In this document: one piece after another, positions 34,647-42,341 of the stretch
Numbering within the stretch: position 1 is the first letter of the stretch
Layout: each line of letters opens with the position of its first letter
From: Phycisphaerales bacterium
Lineage (GTDB): Bacteria > Planctomycetota > Phycisphaerae > Phycisphaerales > UBA1924
Direction: 5' to 3'
Assembly (NCBI GenBank): GCA_947459215.1
Contig: CANHCQ010000006.1
Coordinates: forward strand, 1 to 64,000
Length of the DNA stretch: 64,000 nt
Translations under genes and position numbers: made by a program
Notes under the pieces: generated by a model
Seen by the model: the letters and a program-made list of their open reading frames with translations, nothing else
What the model was told of the DNA's origin: nothing
The model's database searches: none

Positions 34647-37022
34647 TCACCTCATGGTCAGAATGAACACCAGGAACAGCAGCACCGCCACGCCCGCGGC
34701 CATTCCCGCGGCGTAGCCGTGCAGCTCGCCCGACTGAGTCGGCCGCACCATCGCGCCGATGAAGCGCGGGATGCCGCCGACGAGCCGGACCAGACCGTCG
34801 ATGACCAGCTTGTCGAAGATGTAGAAGACGTTCGAGAAGAACCAGAGCGGCTTGCGGATCAGGAAGTCGTAGAACTCGTCCACGTACCACTTGTTCTGCG
34901 CCCAGCCCGCCAAGGGCCCGACCGCGGGGAGCAAGGCATCGGCCCGCGCCGTCGCGGCGGTGCGACGACCGGCGTAGTGCAGGATGAAGGCGATGAAGAT
35001 GCCGACAAAGCCGACGACGCCGGAGACGTAGTACATGGCCTTGTGCGGGTCGTAGCCAAAGAACGAACCCGCGTGGGCCTCCGCACCGTGAGCCTTGGCG
35101 ATCGCGGTCGGAACGAACGACGGAGCGCCCGCAGCCGCGTGCGTCGGGGCCTTGCCGTCCGCGCCCTCGTGGCCGCCTTCCTTGATCGTGTCGTGCGACT
35201 CACCGCCCGCACCACCCGCCCCATGGTGCGAGAAGGGCGTCTCGAACGCGGCGGAGGAACGCTCGACCATGCCCGGCACCGCACCGCCGTGGGCGTGCCC
35301 TCCGGCATACGGCGATTTTACGAAGTACAAGCCCGCCGCCGCGATCGAAAGCACCGACAGCGTCGCTAGCACCGTGTTGATAGCCCAACCCGGCGCGTGC
35401 GGATGGAAATGCGCCCCGTGGCCGTGCTCGTGATGAGCGTGATCGTCGTGGGTGTGAGAGTGCCCATGGGCCGCGTCGCTGGCGTGAGCCGCGTCAGCCG
35501 CCGGAGCATCGTGATGCCCGTGCCCGTGGCCGTGCGAATCGTCCTCGGCGTGGTGCAGTTCATCGCCCGGCTCGTAGTGCATCGGACCAACGACGACGCG
35601 GAAGAAGACGCGGAAGGTGTAGTACGCGGTCATGCCCGCGGTCAGCAGCAGGATCCAGCCGATCGGGGCCATGCCCGGCGTCACAAAGGCCTCGGCGAGG
35701 ATCATGTCCTTGCTGAAGTAGCCCGCGGTGAACGGGAAGCCGGCGAGGTTCATGCAGCCGACAAACATGCCAAGACCGACGACGCCCCAGCCCTTCATGA
35801 AGCCGACGCCGCTGAGCTTACGGAGATCGAGCTGACCGGCAAAGCCGTGCATGATGGCGCCGCAGGAGAGGAACAAGAGGGCCTTGAAGAAGGCGTGGGT
35901 CACAACGTGGAACGCGGCGCCGGTGCTCGTCAGCACACCCAGGCCCGCGAACATGTAGCCGAGCTGCGACACCGTCGAGTACGCCATGATCCGCTTGATG
36001 TCGAACTGGGCCATGCCGATGGTCGCGGCCACGAGCGCTGTCAGCGCCCCCGTCCACGCCACGATCGGCAACGCATACTCGCTCAGGAGGAACAGCGGAT
36101 AGGTGCGGGCGACCAGGTACACGCCCGCCGTCACCATCGTCGCCGCATGGATCAAGGCCGACACCGGCGTCGGGCCTTCCATGGCGTCCGGCAGCCAGAC
36201 GTACAGCGGGAGCTGGGCGCTCTTTCCGAACGCGCCGACCGCGAGCAGGATCGGGATGAGCTGCACGATCGCGGGGATCTCGTTGAACTTCCCGGCCTTG
36301 GCCAAATCGATATAGGGCTGGCACGCGGCGAAGATCTCGCGGTACTCGATGCTGCCGAAGTGCACGAACGTCAGCATGACGCCGAGGATGAGCCCGACGT
36401 CGCCGATGCGGTTCATGATGAAGGCCTTCTTGGCCGCCGCCACCGCCGAGGGCTTCTTGTAGAAGTACCCGATCAACAGGTACGAGCACAGACCCACGCC
36501 TTCCCAGCCCAGGAACAAGAGCAGCATGTTGTCGCCCATGACCAGACACGCCATGCTGAAGACGAACAGATTGAACGCGGCAAAGAAGCGGCAGTAACCC
36601 AAACCGACGTCATGGCTCATGTACTCGCTGGCGTACAGCGCGATCAGCGTCGCCAGGCCGGTGACGAAGAGCATCCACAGAATCGTGAGGCTGTCGAGGT
36701 ACAGAGAGAAATCCGCGACCAGTCGCTGGCCCTGCCCTTCACCCCATGCCAAGGACATCCACTCAAACCCGGTCGCAATCGACACCCCGCCGTCATGCCC
36801 CATGAACAGCTTGGCGGTCACCGCGAACGACACCGCCAGGCAGAGCACCGTCGCAAAGGCCGGAAGCTTGTTCCGCACGCCGAAGATCCCGCACAGCGTG
36901 CAGATGATGACGCCGAGGATCGGCATCGCCGGGATGAGCAGCGCGAGCGGATCGCCAGCGATGATCGGCGCCTTAGCGGCCGTGGCGGCACCGAGCGTCA
37001 GCAATGAGTCCGATGTCAGCAT
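34647..37022 (-). CDS. nuoL: NADH-quinone oxidoreductase subunit L with a His-rich loop
   Basis: 791 residues from ATG 37022 (a TTG five codons upstream is an alternative; neither has a clear Shine-Dalgarno). Largest antiporter-like subunit of complex I. Signatures: 'MLLLFLGWEGVGLCSYLLIG', 'AFIMNRIGDVGLILG', 'QLPLYVWLPDAMEGPTPVSA', 'LIHAATMVTAGVYLVAR', 'ALLFLSCGAIMHG'. The long amphipathic helix and TM16 are at the C-terminus ('WYVDEFYDFLIRKPLWFFSN'). It is ~150 residues longer than usual because of a loop at about residues 482-542 with roughly 20 His in ~55 residues (HGHGHGHHDAP..., HGHSHTHDDHAHHEHGHG) and a second soluble stretch (~570-650, GGHAHGG, EGGHEG). The His runs suggest metal binding; this is inference. 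Confidence 0.95.
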   Translation of the reverse strand: MLTSDSLLTLGAATAAKAPIIAGDPLALLIPAMPILGVIICTLCGIFGVRNKLPAFATVLCLAVSFAVTAKLFMGHDGGVSIATGFEWMSLAWGEGQGQRLVADFSLYLDSLTILWMLFVTGLATLIALYASEYMSHDVGLGYCRFFAAFNLFVFSMACLVMGDNMLLLFLGWEGVGLCSYLLIGYFYKKPSAVAAAKKAFIMNRIGDVGLILGVMLTFVHFGSIEYREIFAACQPYIDLAKAGKFNEIPAIVQLIPILLAVGAFGKSAQLPLYVWLPDAMEGPTPVSALIHAATMVTAGVYLVARTYPLFLLSEYALPIVAWTGALTALVAATIGMAQFDIKRIMAYSTVSQLGYMFAGLGVLTSTGAAFHVVTHAFFKALLFLSCGAIMHGFAGQLDLRKLSGVGFMKGWGVVGLGMFVGCMNLAGFPFTAGYFSKDMILAEAFVTPGMAPIGWILLLTAGMTAYYTFRVFFRVVVGPMHYEPGDELHHAEDDSHGHGHGHHDAPAADAAHASDAAHGHSHTHDDHAHHEHGHGAHFHPHAPGWAINTVLATLSVLSIAAAGLYFVKSPYAGGHAHGGAVPGMVERSSAAFETPFSHHGAGGAGGESHDTIKEGGHEGADGKAPTHAAAGAPSFVPTAIAKAHGAEAHAGSFFGYDPHKAMYYVSGVVGFVGIFIAFILHYAGRRTAATARADALLPAVGPLAGWAQNKWYVDEFYDFLIRKPLWFFSNVFYIFDKLVIDGLVRLVGGIPRFIGAMVRPTQSGELHGYAAGMAAGVAVLLFLVFILTMR

Positions 37023-37098
37023 AGAAAGAGTCGTCAAGGTTGCTCGCGCCGGGCGCGCTCCTCACTGTGTCACTGTGCCACTGCGTCGCTCTGCCACT

Positions 37099-37452
37099 TC
37101 AACCCTTCATCTCCTGCCACTCCGCCGCGTCGAGGCTCTCGCGCTTGCGGAACAGCAGCACCACCAGCGCCAACGCCATGGCAGCCTCGGCCGCCGCGAC
37201 GGTGACGATGAAGATCACAAAGCTCTGGCCGGTCATGTTCATGTGGAAGCGGCTGAAGGCCACGAGCGCCAGCCCCGCCGCCTGGAACATCAATTCCGTG
37301 CACAGGAACGTGATGATCAGGTTGCGCCGGGTCAGGAACCCGATGAGCCCCAGCATGAACATGGCGCCGGAGATGAAGAGGTAGTGCGCCAGAGTGATCT
37401 GGTGCATCGCCGCGGGGAAGCCGGCCTGGGCAAGGGTCACGGTCTCGATCAT
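37099..37452 (-). CDS. nuoK: NADH-quinone oxidoreductase subunit K
   Basis: 117-residue three-helix subunit of complex I, at the hinge between the antiporter-like subunits and the quinone site. 'YLFISGAMFMLGLIGFLTRR', 'NLIITFLCTELMFQAAGLAL' (with the conserved intramembrane Glu in CTELMFQA) and the C-terminal 'IVTVAAAEAAMALALVVLLF' with a second conserved Glu are all present. ATG overlaps the nuoJ stop (ATGA). The N-terminus has ~17 residues (MIETVTLAQAGFPAAMHQIT) before the first helix. The 76-nt gap to nuoL contains three near-direct copies of a CACTGTGCCACTG-like unit. Confidence 0.95.
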   Translation of the reverse strand: MIETVTLAQAGFPAAMHQITLAHYLFISGAMFMLGLIGFLTRRNLIITFLCTELMFQAAGLALVAFSRFHMNMTGQSFVIFIVTVAAAEAAMALALVVLLFRKRESLDAAEWQEMKG

Positions 37453-38423
37453 GGATTCGTCTCCGCGCCCTGCGTGAACTCGGCCGAGAGCAACTTCGCG
37501 TGTCGCTCCTTGGCGTCCTCATCAAGCTGCACCTGCTTGCGGCTGAGCACCACCGCGCCGAGCATCGCCATCAGCAGGATCACGCCCGCGATCTCGATCG
37601 AGCCCGGGTGATCCCGCAACAGGTTGAAGCCCACCATCTCGGTGTTGGTGACGCTCAGGTCCGCCGGAAGCTCGACCGCCTGCAACTGGCCGTCGGCGGT
37701 CTTGATCTCCACCGTTCGCTTCTCGAAATCGACCTTGGCGTCACCGTCCGAGTTGAAAGTCACCTTTGCACCGGTGGGCAGCTTGCCGGAAGCCAGCAGG
37801 GCCGCCTCGATCTTGCGGGGCATCTCGGCCAGCAGCGACTGGCCGTTGATCGTCGGAGCCTTGGGCAGTTCGCCCACGCCGCGGAACATGAGCGTGGTCA
37901 GCACCGCCAGCAGCACAAAGCCCGACGCCGTCGCGATCACCGGCTCGCGGGCCGCGGTGTCGTACTCGGTGAGGGCGTTCTCCAGGTCCTCGGTCGGGGC
38001 CTGGGTCGCGAGCATGATCACGAAGAGGTACGTAATAAGGATGGCGCCCGCATACACGATCACCAGAGCGAACGCCATGAACTCCGCGGACAGAATCAGG
38101 AACAAACCCGCGGTGGCCAAGATCGACAGCACGAAGTACAACGCCGCGTAGACCGGCCGCGGGTGCGTGATGACCCGCAGCGACGCCCCAAGCGCCATGA
38201 GGGCAAAGACATAGAAGTAGACCGAGGGCGAATACCCGACGCCGAAGAGCCCCCCGGCCTTCAGGCCCATCGCCAAGAGCACGATGCCGCCCGCGAGCGA
38301 TGCAATGACCGCACCGAGGATCTGCGGGTTCTTTCCGTCACGCCGGGGCAGGGCGAGCAAAACGCCAATGGCGCCCAGCGCACACGCTCCGTACAAGGCC
38401 AGTGGGTTGATCACTTGATCCAA
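37449..38423 (-). CDS. nuoJ: NADH-quinone oxidoreductase subunit J, extended
   Basis: 324 residues from a TTG start supported by GAGGGG about 10 nt upstream. The canonical core is 'VYFYVFALMALGASLRVITH', 'PRPVYAALYFVLSILATAGL', 'AFALVIVYAGAILITYLFVI', the last including the pi-bulge helix of TM3. It is about twice the usual 165-180 residues. There is an N-terminal extension with two additional predicted helices (ALYGACALGAIGVLLALP; AVIASLAGGIVLLAMGL), and an ~85-residue soluble insertion (about 200-280, 'PTGAKVTFNSDGDAKVDFEK') before the last helix 'IAGVILLMAMLGAVVL'. First gene of the visible nuoJKLMN cluster; nuoA-I are elsewhere. Confidence 0.92.
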   Translation of the reverse strand: MDQVINPLALYGACALGAIGVLLALPRRDGKNPQILGAVIASLAGGIVLLAMGLKAGGLFGVGYSPSVYFYVFALMALGASLRVITHPRPVYAALYFVLSILATAGLFLILSAEFMAFALVIVYAGAILITYLFVIMLATQAPTEDLENALTEYDTAAREPVIATASGFVLLAVLTTLMFRGVGELPKAPTINGQSLLAEMPRKIEAALLASGKLPTGAKVTFNSDGDAKVDFEKRTVEIKTADGQLQAVELPADLSVTNTEMVGFNLLRDHPGSIEIAGVILLMAMLGAVVLSRKQVQLDEDAKERHAKLLSAEFTQGAETNP

Positions 38424-38708
38424 CGCCGACCCCTCGGGCCGAGCCCGGGATTGGCCGAGACGCCCAAGGACGCCGCGGCCGGAGGAACTTCCGACCTCTG
38501 ATCATGCCAAACACCCGATCGCAGAACATACCCGCGATCGCCCGCCCCCAACACCCCCCTCCCGACACCCTCTCCCAATAGAAGAGTGGAGGATAGTGAC
38601 GCGACGGGGATGCTTCAACCAACCAAGGCCGCCGATCCCCGTCCCGACCCGTGTTTCGTTCCCCATGTGTCGCGCCCCGGCCATGCCTGCGCGGTACGCT
38701 TGAACTGC
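38424..38708. other. Divergent promoter region nuoJ / pgsA
   Basis: 285 nt between divergent operons. It contains an inverted repeat CGATCGC...GCGATCG (38516-38540, 11-nt loop) that could be an operator or terminator element. TACGCT at 38695-38700 is the candidate -10 of pgsA. An in-frame ATG at 38610 is an alternative pgsA start. No clear nuo promoter was found. Confidence 0.45.
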
Positions 38709-39404
38709 GTGGACCCAACGCCCGCCATCGCAACCCGCCCCCCCACTGCCCTGCCTCAGCCGGTGGGTTGGCACGTGGCGATCCCCAACGCCCTCACGAC
38801 CGCACGACTCTTCCTCGCTATCGGGCTCATCATCCAGCTCTCCCTTTGGCGCTATCCCAAGTTGGCACAGGATGTTGCGCCACCGACTACGGCCATGCTC
38901 CTCGCGTTCTTGCTCTTTGGCCTCGGGGCTCTCACCGACCTGCTCGATGGCATGCTCGCCCGCCGCTGGGGCATTGTCAGCAAGTACGGCCGCATCATGG
39001 ATCCCTTCGCCGACAAGATCCTCGTCGTCGGCGCTTTCGCCATGCTCGCCGGACCCGCCTTCGACGTCACACTCCCCAGCGGCACGCCTTTTCAGATCAG
39101 CGGCGTCCTGCCCTGGATGGCGATCGTCATCCTCTCTCGTGAACTGCTCGTCACCCTTATCCGCGCCGTCCTCGAAAGCCGCGGCATCGACTTCTCCGCC
39201 TCGCTCAGCGGCAAAGCCAAGATGGCAGCCCAGTGCGCCTGCATCCTCACCATCTTCCTCATCCTCGCATTTTTCCCCGCCACGCCCGGCACCCTGTGGC
39301 GCACCGTCATCGATGTGATGGTCTGGACCGCCGTGCTCGTCACCGCCGCGTCGATCGTGCCGTATGCCCTGCGGGCGATGCAAGCGACCGCCACGGGCCG
39401 ATAG
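38709..39404 (+). CDS. pgsA: CDP-diacylglycerol-glycerol-3-phosphate phosphatidyltransferase
   Basis: Integral membrane enzyme making phosphatidylglycerol phosphate from CDP-diacylglycerol and glycerol-3-phosphate. The CDP-alcohol phosphatidyltransferase signature D-G-x2-A-R-x8-G-x3-D-x3-D is intact: DGMLARRWGIVSKYGRIMDP followed by FADK. N-terminal 'HVAIPNALTTARLFLAIGLI' matches the family's 'PNxLTxxR' start, and six hydrophobic helices are visible. GTG 38709 gives 231 residues with TACGCT 8 nt upstream (leaderless pattern); ATG 38610 would add 33 Pro/Arg-rich residues. The next gene, 6 nt downstream, encodes the phosphatase that uses this enzyme's product, which strongly supports the assignment among CDP-alcohol transferases. 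Confidence 0.9.
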   Translation: MDPTPAIATRPPTALPQPVGWHVAIPNALTTARLFLAIGLIIQLSLWRYPKLAQDVAPPTTAMLLAFLLFGLGALTDLLDGMLARRWGIVSKYGRIMDPFADKILVVGAFAMLAGPAFDVTLPSGTPFQISGVLPWMAIVILSRELLVTLIRAVLESRGIDFSASLSGKAKMAAQCACILTIFLILAFFPATPGTLWRTVIDVMVWTAVLVTAASIVPYALRAMQATATGR

Positions 39405-39410
39405 CTCATC

Positions 39411-39914
39411 ATGCCCTCGCCCCGCCTGCTCCTTATCACCACGTTCGGCCTCGGGCACATGCGTCCCGCAAGCGGCACGTGGGGCTCGATGCCCACCGTC
39501 GTTCTCGCCGCCGCGCTCATGTTCGCGGGCATCGGGCCAGCCACAGCGCCGGTCTTGTACCACGCGGTGCTGTTCGCTTGGATGCTGGTCTTCTGCATCG
39601 CGTGCGTCCTCGGCGGCCGCGAAGCCGAAGCCGCGTTTGGCAAGAAGGACCCCGGCCAGGCCGTCGCCGACGAGACTGCGGGGCAAGCAATCCCGCTGCT
39701 CTTCCTGCCCGCTGTTGCGACATCGACGACCACCCACACACTGCTCACCCTCGCGCTCGCGTTCGTCGCGTTCCGCATCTTCGACATCATCAAGCTGCCG
39801 CCAGCCCGCCAGCTCCAGCGTCTGAAAGGGGGCATCGGCATCCTCATTGACGATCTGATCGCCGGCGTGCACGCCTTGATCGTGGTGCAGATCGTGACGC
39901 GGTTCGTGCTGTGA
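39411..39914 (+). CDS. pgpA: Phosphatidylglycerophosphatase A
   Basis: 167-residue membrane enzyme that dephosphorylates phosphatidylglycerol phosphate to phosphatidylglycerol. PgpA hallmarks: 'GLGHMRPASGTWGSM', the acidic metal motif in 'KKDPGQAVADETAGQAIPLL', and the conserved 'FRIFDIIKLPPARQLQRLKG' followed by GIGILIDDLIAG. Normal length is ~160-170. It follows pgsA by 6 nt, so the two consecutive steps of PG synthesis are co-transcribed. A hairpin GCCGTCGT/ACGACGGC (39927-39956) lies 12 nt after the stop and may end the operon. Confidence 0.93.
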   Translation: MPSPRLLLITTFGLGHMRPASGTWGSMPTVVLAAALMFAGIGPATAPVLYHAVLFAWMLVFCIACVLGGREAEAAFGKKDPGQAVADETAGQAIPLLFLPAVATSTTTHTLLTLALAFVAFRIFDIIKLPPARQLQRLKGGIGILIDDLIAGVHALIVVQIVTRFVL

Positions 39915-39926
39915 ATGGATTCGCGC

Positions 39927-39956
39927 GCCGTCGTGATCCCTGCGGAAAACGACGGC
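39927..39956 (+). terminator. Hairpin downstream of pgpA
   Basis: 8-bp stem GCCGTCGT/ACGACGGC with a 14-nt loop just after the pgpA stop; no U-tract follows. Possible weak or factor-dependent terminator separating pgsA-pgpA from the his operon. Confidence 0.35.
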
Positions 39957-40024
39957 ACACGCCTCCGAACACCGAGAAAGGGCGAATCCGTCTCTGCTTC
40001 GGCCCGGGATCATCTTCACCAGAC

Positions 40025-40053
40025 TTGACTTCCCCGAGCCGGGACGAAAGACT
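40025..40053 (+). promoter_or_regulatory. Candidate promoter of the his operon leader
   Basis: TTGACT (40025-40030), a 17-nt spacer and AAGACT (40048-40053). Initiation ~7 nt further would fall on or beside the GTG of the leader ORF at 40060, i.e. a leaderless leader peptide, consistent with the start-codon pattern of other genes here. The -10 is a weak match (3 of 6). Confidence 0.4.
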
Positions 40054-40059
40054 CCTCTC

Positions 40060-40116
40060 GTGACCTTCGCCCACGCCCATCATCACCACGCTCATCCGCC
40101 CCGCGGACGCCGGTGA
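40060..40116 (+). CDS. Histidine-rich leader peptide (his operon attenuator)
   Basis: GTG-initiated 18-codon ORF encoding MTFAHAHHHHAHPPRGRR, stop TGA at 40114-40116. Six of the codons at positions 5-12 are His (four consecutive). It lies 134 nt upstream of hisG and is followed by an intrinsic terminator, the arrangement of the enterobacterial his leader (hisL), where ribosome stalling at His codons under histidine shortage prevents termination. Pairing segments are visible: region 1 CATCACC (40081-40087, in the His codons) with region 2 GGTGATG (40112-40118); region 2 GCCGGTG (40109-40115) with region 3 CGCCGGC (40151-40157); region 3-4 is the terminator. No Shine-Dalgarno is seen. The peptide is not in itself homologous to HisL; the assignment is by content and position. 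Confidence 0.75.
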   Translation: MTFAHAHHHHAHPPRGRR

Positions 40117-40148
40117 TGTTCTGGTCACACCCGACCACGACCTCGCAC

Positions 40149-40174
40149 AACGCCGGCCCCGCCCGGCGTTTTTT
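40149..40174 (+). terminator. Intrinsic terminator (attenuator) upstream of hisG
   Basis: AACGCCGG (40149-40156), loop CCCCGC, CCGGCGTT (40163-40170), with the T-run covering 40169-40174 and then CTTTT. This is the strongest rho-independent terminator in the window, yet it lies inside the his leader region, between the His-codon ORF and hisG and in the same orientation. Its left arm can pair instead with 40109-40115, forming an antiterminator. Confidence 0.85.
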
Positions 40175-40249
40175 CTTTTCCGGTTGGCTTTGTTCTCCGT
40201 CCTCTGCCTTTCCTCAAACCTCATCCCTCACCCCTTCCCACTTTTCCCC

Positions 40250-41119
40250 ATGACCACCATCCAACTCGCACTTCCCAAGGGCCGCATGGAGCAGGGCGTC
40301 CTGCAACTCCTCAACGACGCCGGCATCAAGGTCAAGGCCTCGTCCCGCGGCTACCGCCCGACGATCTCCCTCCCCGACTTTGACACCAAGGTCCTCAAGC
40401 CCCAGAACATCGTCGAGATGCTCGATGTCGGCTCGCGGGACATCGGCTTCGCCGGCGCCGACTGGGTCGATGAACTCAACGCCGAGGTCGTCGAATTGCT
40501 CGACACCGGTCTGGACCCTGTGCGGCTTGTTGCCGCCGCTCCGGCCGAGCTGCTCAAAGACGGCAAGCTTCCGCACTCCGGTCCCGGGCGTCCGCTTCTG
40601 ATCGCCAGTGAATTCGAGCAGCTGACGACGCGATGGATTCAGTCGCAGGGAATCGACGCCCGCTTCGTGCGCTCCTTTGGAGCAACCGAAGTCTTCCCGC
40701 CCGAAGACGCGGACTGCATCGTCGATGTCGCCGCCACCGGCGCGACGCTCGCGGCCAACGGGCTGCACGTGGTCGGCGAGGTGAAGCGGTCCTCGACCCG
40801 GCTCTACGCCCACCCGCGAGCGATGCAGGACCCGGCCAAGCGCGCGATGATCGAACCACTTGTGCTGATTTTGAAGGCCGTGCTCGAAGCCCGCAAGCGG
40901 GTGATGATCGAACTGAATGTGCCGCGTGATCGACTCGAGGCGGTCTGCAAGGTGCTGCCGTGCATGCGCGAGCCGACGATCTCGCCGCTCCACGGCGAGG
41001 CGGGTTACGCGGTGAAGTCCGCCGTGCCGCGTGACATGCTGCCGACACTGATCCCCGAACTCAAGAAGCAGGGCGGCTCGGACATCGTGGTCTCGACCCT
41101 GTCGCAGATTGTCCCGTGA
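40250..41119 (+). CDS. hisG: ATP phosphoribosyltransferase, long form
   Basis: First and feedback-controlled step of histidine synthesis: ATP + PRPP to phosphoribosyl-ATP. 289 residues with 'IQLALPKGRMEQGVLQLLND', 'DIGFAGADWVDELNAEV', the PRPP-binding loop 'DCIVDVAATGATLAANGL', and a ~75-residue C-terminal ACT-like regulatory domain ('VMIELNVPRDRLEAVCKVLP', 'SDIVVSTLSQIVP'). It is therefore the long HisG that works without HisZ and binds histidine directly. ATG 40250 follows a pyrimidine-rich stretch with no Shine-Dalgarno. It is the first structural gene after the attenuator. hisC starts 46 nt after the stop. Confidence 0.95.
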   Translation: MTTIQLALPKGRMEQGVLQLLNDAGIKVKASSRGYRPTISLPDFDTKVLKPQNIVEMLDVGSRDIGFAGADWVDELNAEVVELLDTGLDPVRLVAAAPAELLKDGKLPHSGPGRPLLIASEFEQLTTRWIQSQGIDARFVRSFGATEVFPPEDADCIVDVAATGATLAANGLHVVGEVKRSSTRLYAHPRAMQDPAKRAMIEPLVLILKAVLEARKRVMIELNVPRDRLEAVCKVLPCMREPTISPLHGEAGYAVKSAVPRDMLPTLIPELKKQGGSDIVVSTLSQIVP

Positions 41120-41165
41120 TTCCAACGAACCAGAGAACCGTTTCGCGTCCGAACTCTCGTCGCTC

Positions 41166-42281
41166 ATGAGCAACTTTCAGCCCATCTCGGTGACGCCCGC
41201 CCCGCTCCTCGCGGGCAAGGCGGCGTATAGCGTGCCGAAAACCGGCCACGTGATCGATCTGCACCTCGATGCCAACGAGGGATTGGTCCCGCCGCCGGAG
41301 CTCGCGGCGTTCCTGCGCGACGCCATGCCCGACGCGGTGCGCCGCTATCCCAACGCGACACCTCTACAGGAGGCGTTGGCAGCTCGCTTCGGCGTCGATG
41401 CGTCCCGCGTGCTCGTCACCGCGGGTGCCGACGATGCGATCGACCGCGCTTGCCGCGCGGTGCTGGCGCCGGGACGTGAACTCATCTTGCCCCTGCCGAC
41501 CTTTGAGATGATCCCCAAGTACGCGGCACTCGTCGGTGCCGCCGTGCGCTCGCTCGCGTGGATGCGCGGCACATTCCCCCGCGAAGCCGTGCTCTCGTCC
41601 ATCACCCCTTCCACCGCGATGATCGCGATCGTCACGCCCAACAACCCCACCGGCGTGCCCGCAACGCTCGACGATGTGATTACGGTCGCCCGCGCCGCCC
41701 GCCACGCGCTCGTTCTGGTTGACATGGCCTACTGCGAGTTCGCCGACGGCGAGGTCTCGAACGATTCCTTCGGCCGCCGAATCCTCGAAGAACCAAACGT
41801 GCTCATGACCCGCACATTCAGCAAGGCCTGGGGACTCGCGGGACTGCGCGTCGGATACGCGGTTGGCCACACCGATGCGATCCAGTGGCTGCGGGCCGCC
41901 GCCGGGCCGTACACGTGCGCCAGCTCCTCGCTCGCGATCGCGACCCGCTGGTTCGCCGAAGGCCGCACCGTCGTCGACGCGTTCATCGAGCGTGTGAAGC
42001 AGGAACGCGCTGCGCTCGGTGCGCTGCTGGCACGTGCCCCTGGCGTGGAAGTCTGGCCCAGCCAGGGAAACTTCGTCTTCGCCCAGTTCCCCGACGCCCG
42101 CCGTGTGCAGGACGAACTGGCCCGCAAGGGCATCGCTGTCCGTGGCTATCCCGGCCGCGTGCTGATGGACGGCGTCTCACTCGACCCTTGCCTGCGCATC
42201 ACCTGCCCCGGCAACGAACGCGACTATTCACGCCTTGCTACCGCGCTTCAAGAAGTCCTCGGCGTCGCACAATCACGCTGA
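41166..42281 (+). CDS. hisC: Histidinol-phosphate aminotransferase
   Basis: PLP enzyme converting imidazole-acetol phosphate and Glu to histidinol phosphate. 371 residues from ATG 41166 (a TTG 19 codons upstream would overlap hisG). Fold-type I features: 'DLHLDANEGLVPPPELAAFL', 'VLVTAGADDAIDRACRAVLA', 'AIVTPNNPTGVPATLDDVI', 'LVDMAYCEFA' and the PLP-lysine motif 'TRTFSKAWGLAGLRVGYAVG'; the C-terminal Arg region is 'DPCLRITCPGNERDYSRL'. 'AYCEFA' has Cys where the family commonly has Tyr-x-Glu-Phe. Its position in the his operon makes the specific name secure. Confidence 0.93.
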   Translation: MSNFQPISVTPAPLLAGKAAYSVPKTGHVIDLHLDANEGLVPPPELAAFLRDAMPDAVRRYPNATPLQEALAARFGVDASRVLVTAGADDAIDRACRAVLAPGRELILPLPTFEMIPKYAALVGAAVRSLAWMRGTFPREAVLSSITPSTAMIAIVTPNNPTGVPATLDDVITVARAARHALVLVDMAYCEFADGEVSNDSFGRRILEEPNVLMTRTFSKAWGLAGLRVGYAVGHTDAIQWLRAAAGPYTCASSSLAIATRWFAEGRTVVDAFIERVKQERAALGALLARAPGVEVWPSQGNFVFAQFPDARRVQDELARKGIAVRGYPGRVLMDGVSLDPCLRITCPGNERDYSRLATALQEVLGVAQSR

Positions 42282-42341
42282 CCGAACGCAACCCGCGGCA
42301 CGTCCCACAGACCGCACCACAGAGATCACGGAGAACACCGA

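Noticed and set aside
32640..37007. Long Arg/His-rich plus-strand open frames over the nuo genes
   Set aside because: Antisense shadows of nuoM, nuoL and neighbours; the minus-strand frames carry unmistakable complex I signatures.
38502..40019. A 505-residue minus-strand frame over pgsA-pgpA
   Set aside because: Shadow; the plus strand encodes two full lipid enzymes with intact catalytic motifs.
40149..40174. The terminator as the end of pgsA-pgpA only
   Set aside because: It lies 235 nt past pgpA, immediately after the His-codon ORF, and can pair with that ORF's end; a separate hairpin lies right after pgpA. A simple terminator remains possible but explains less.
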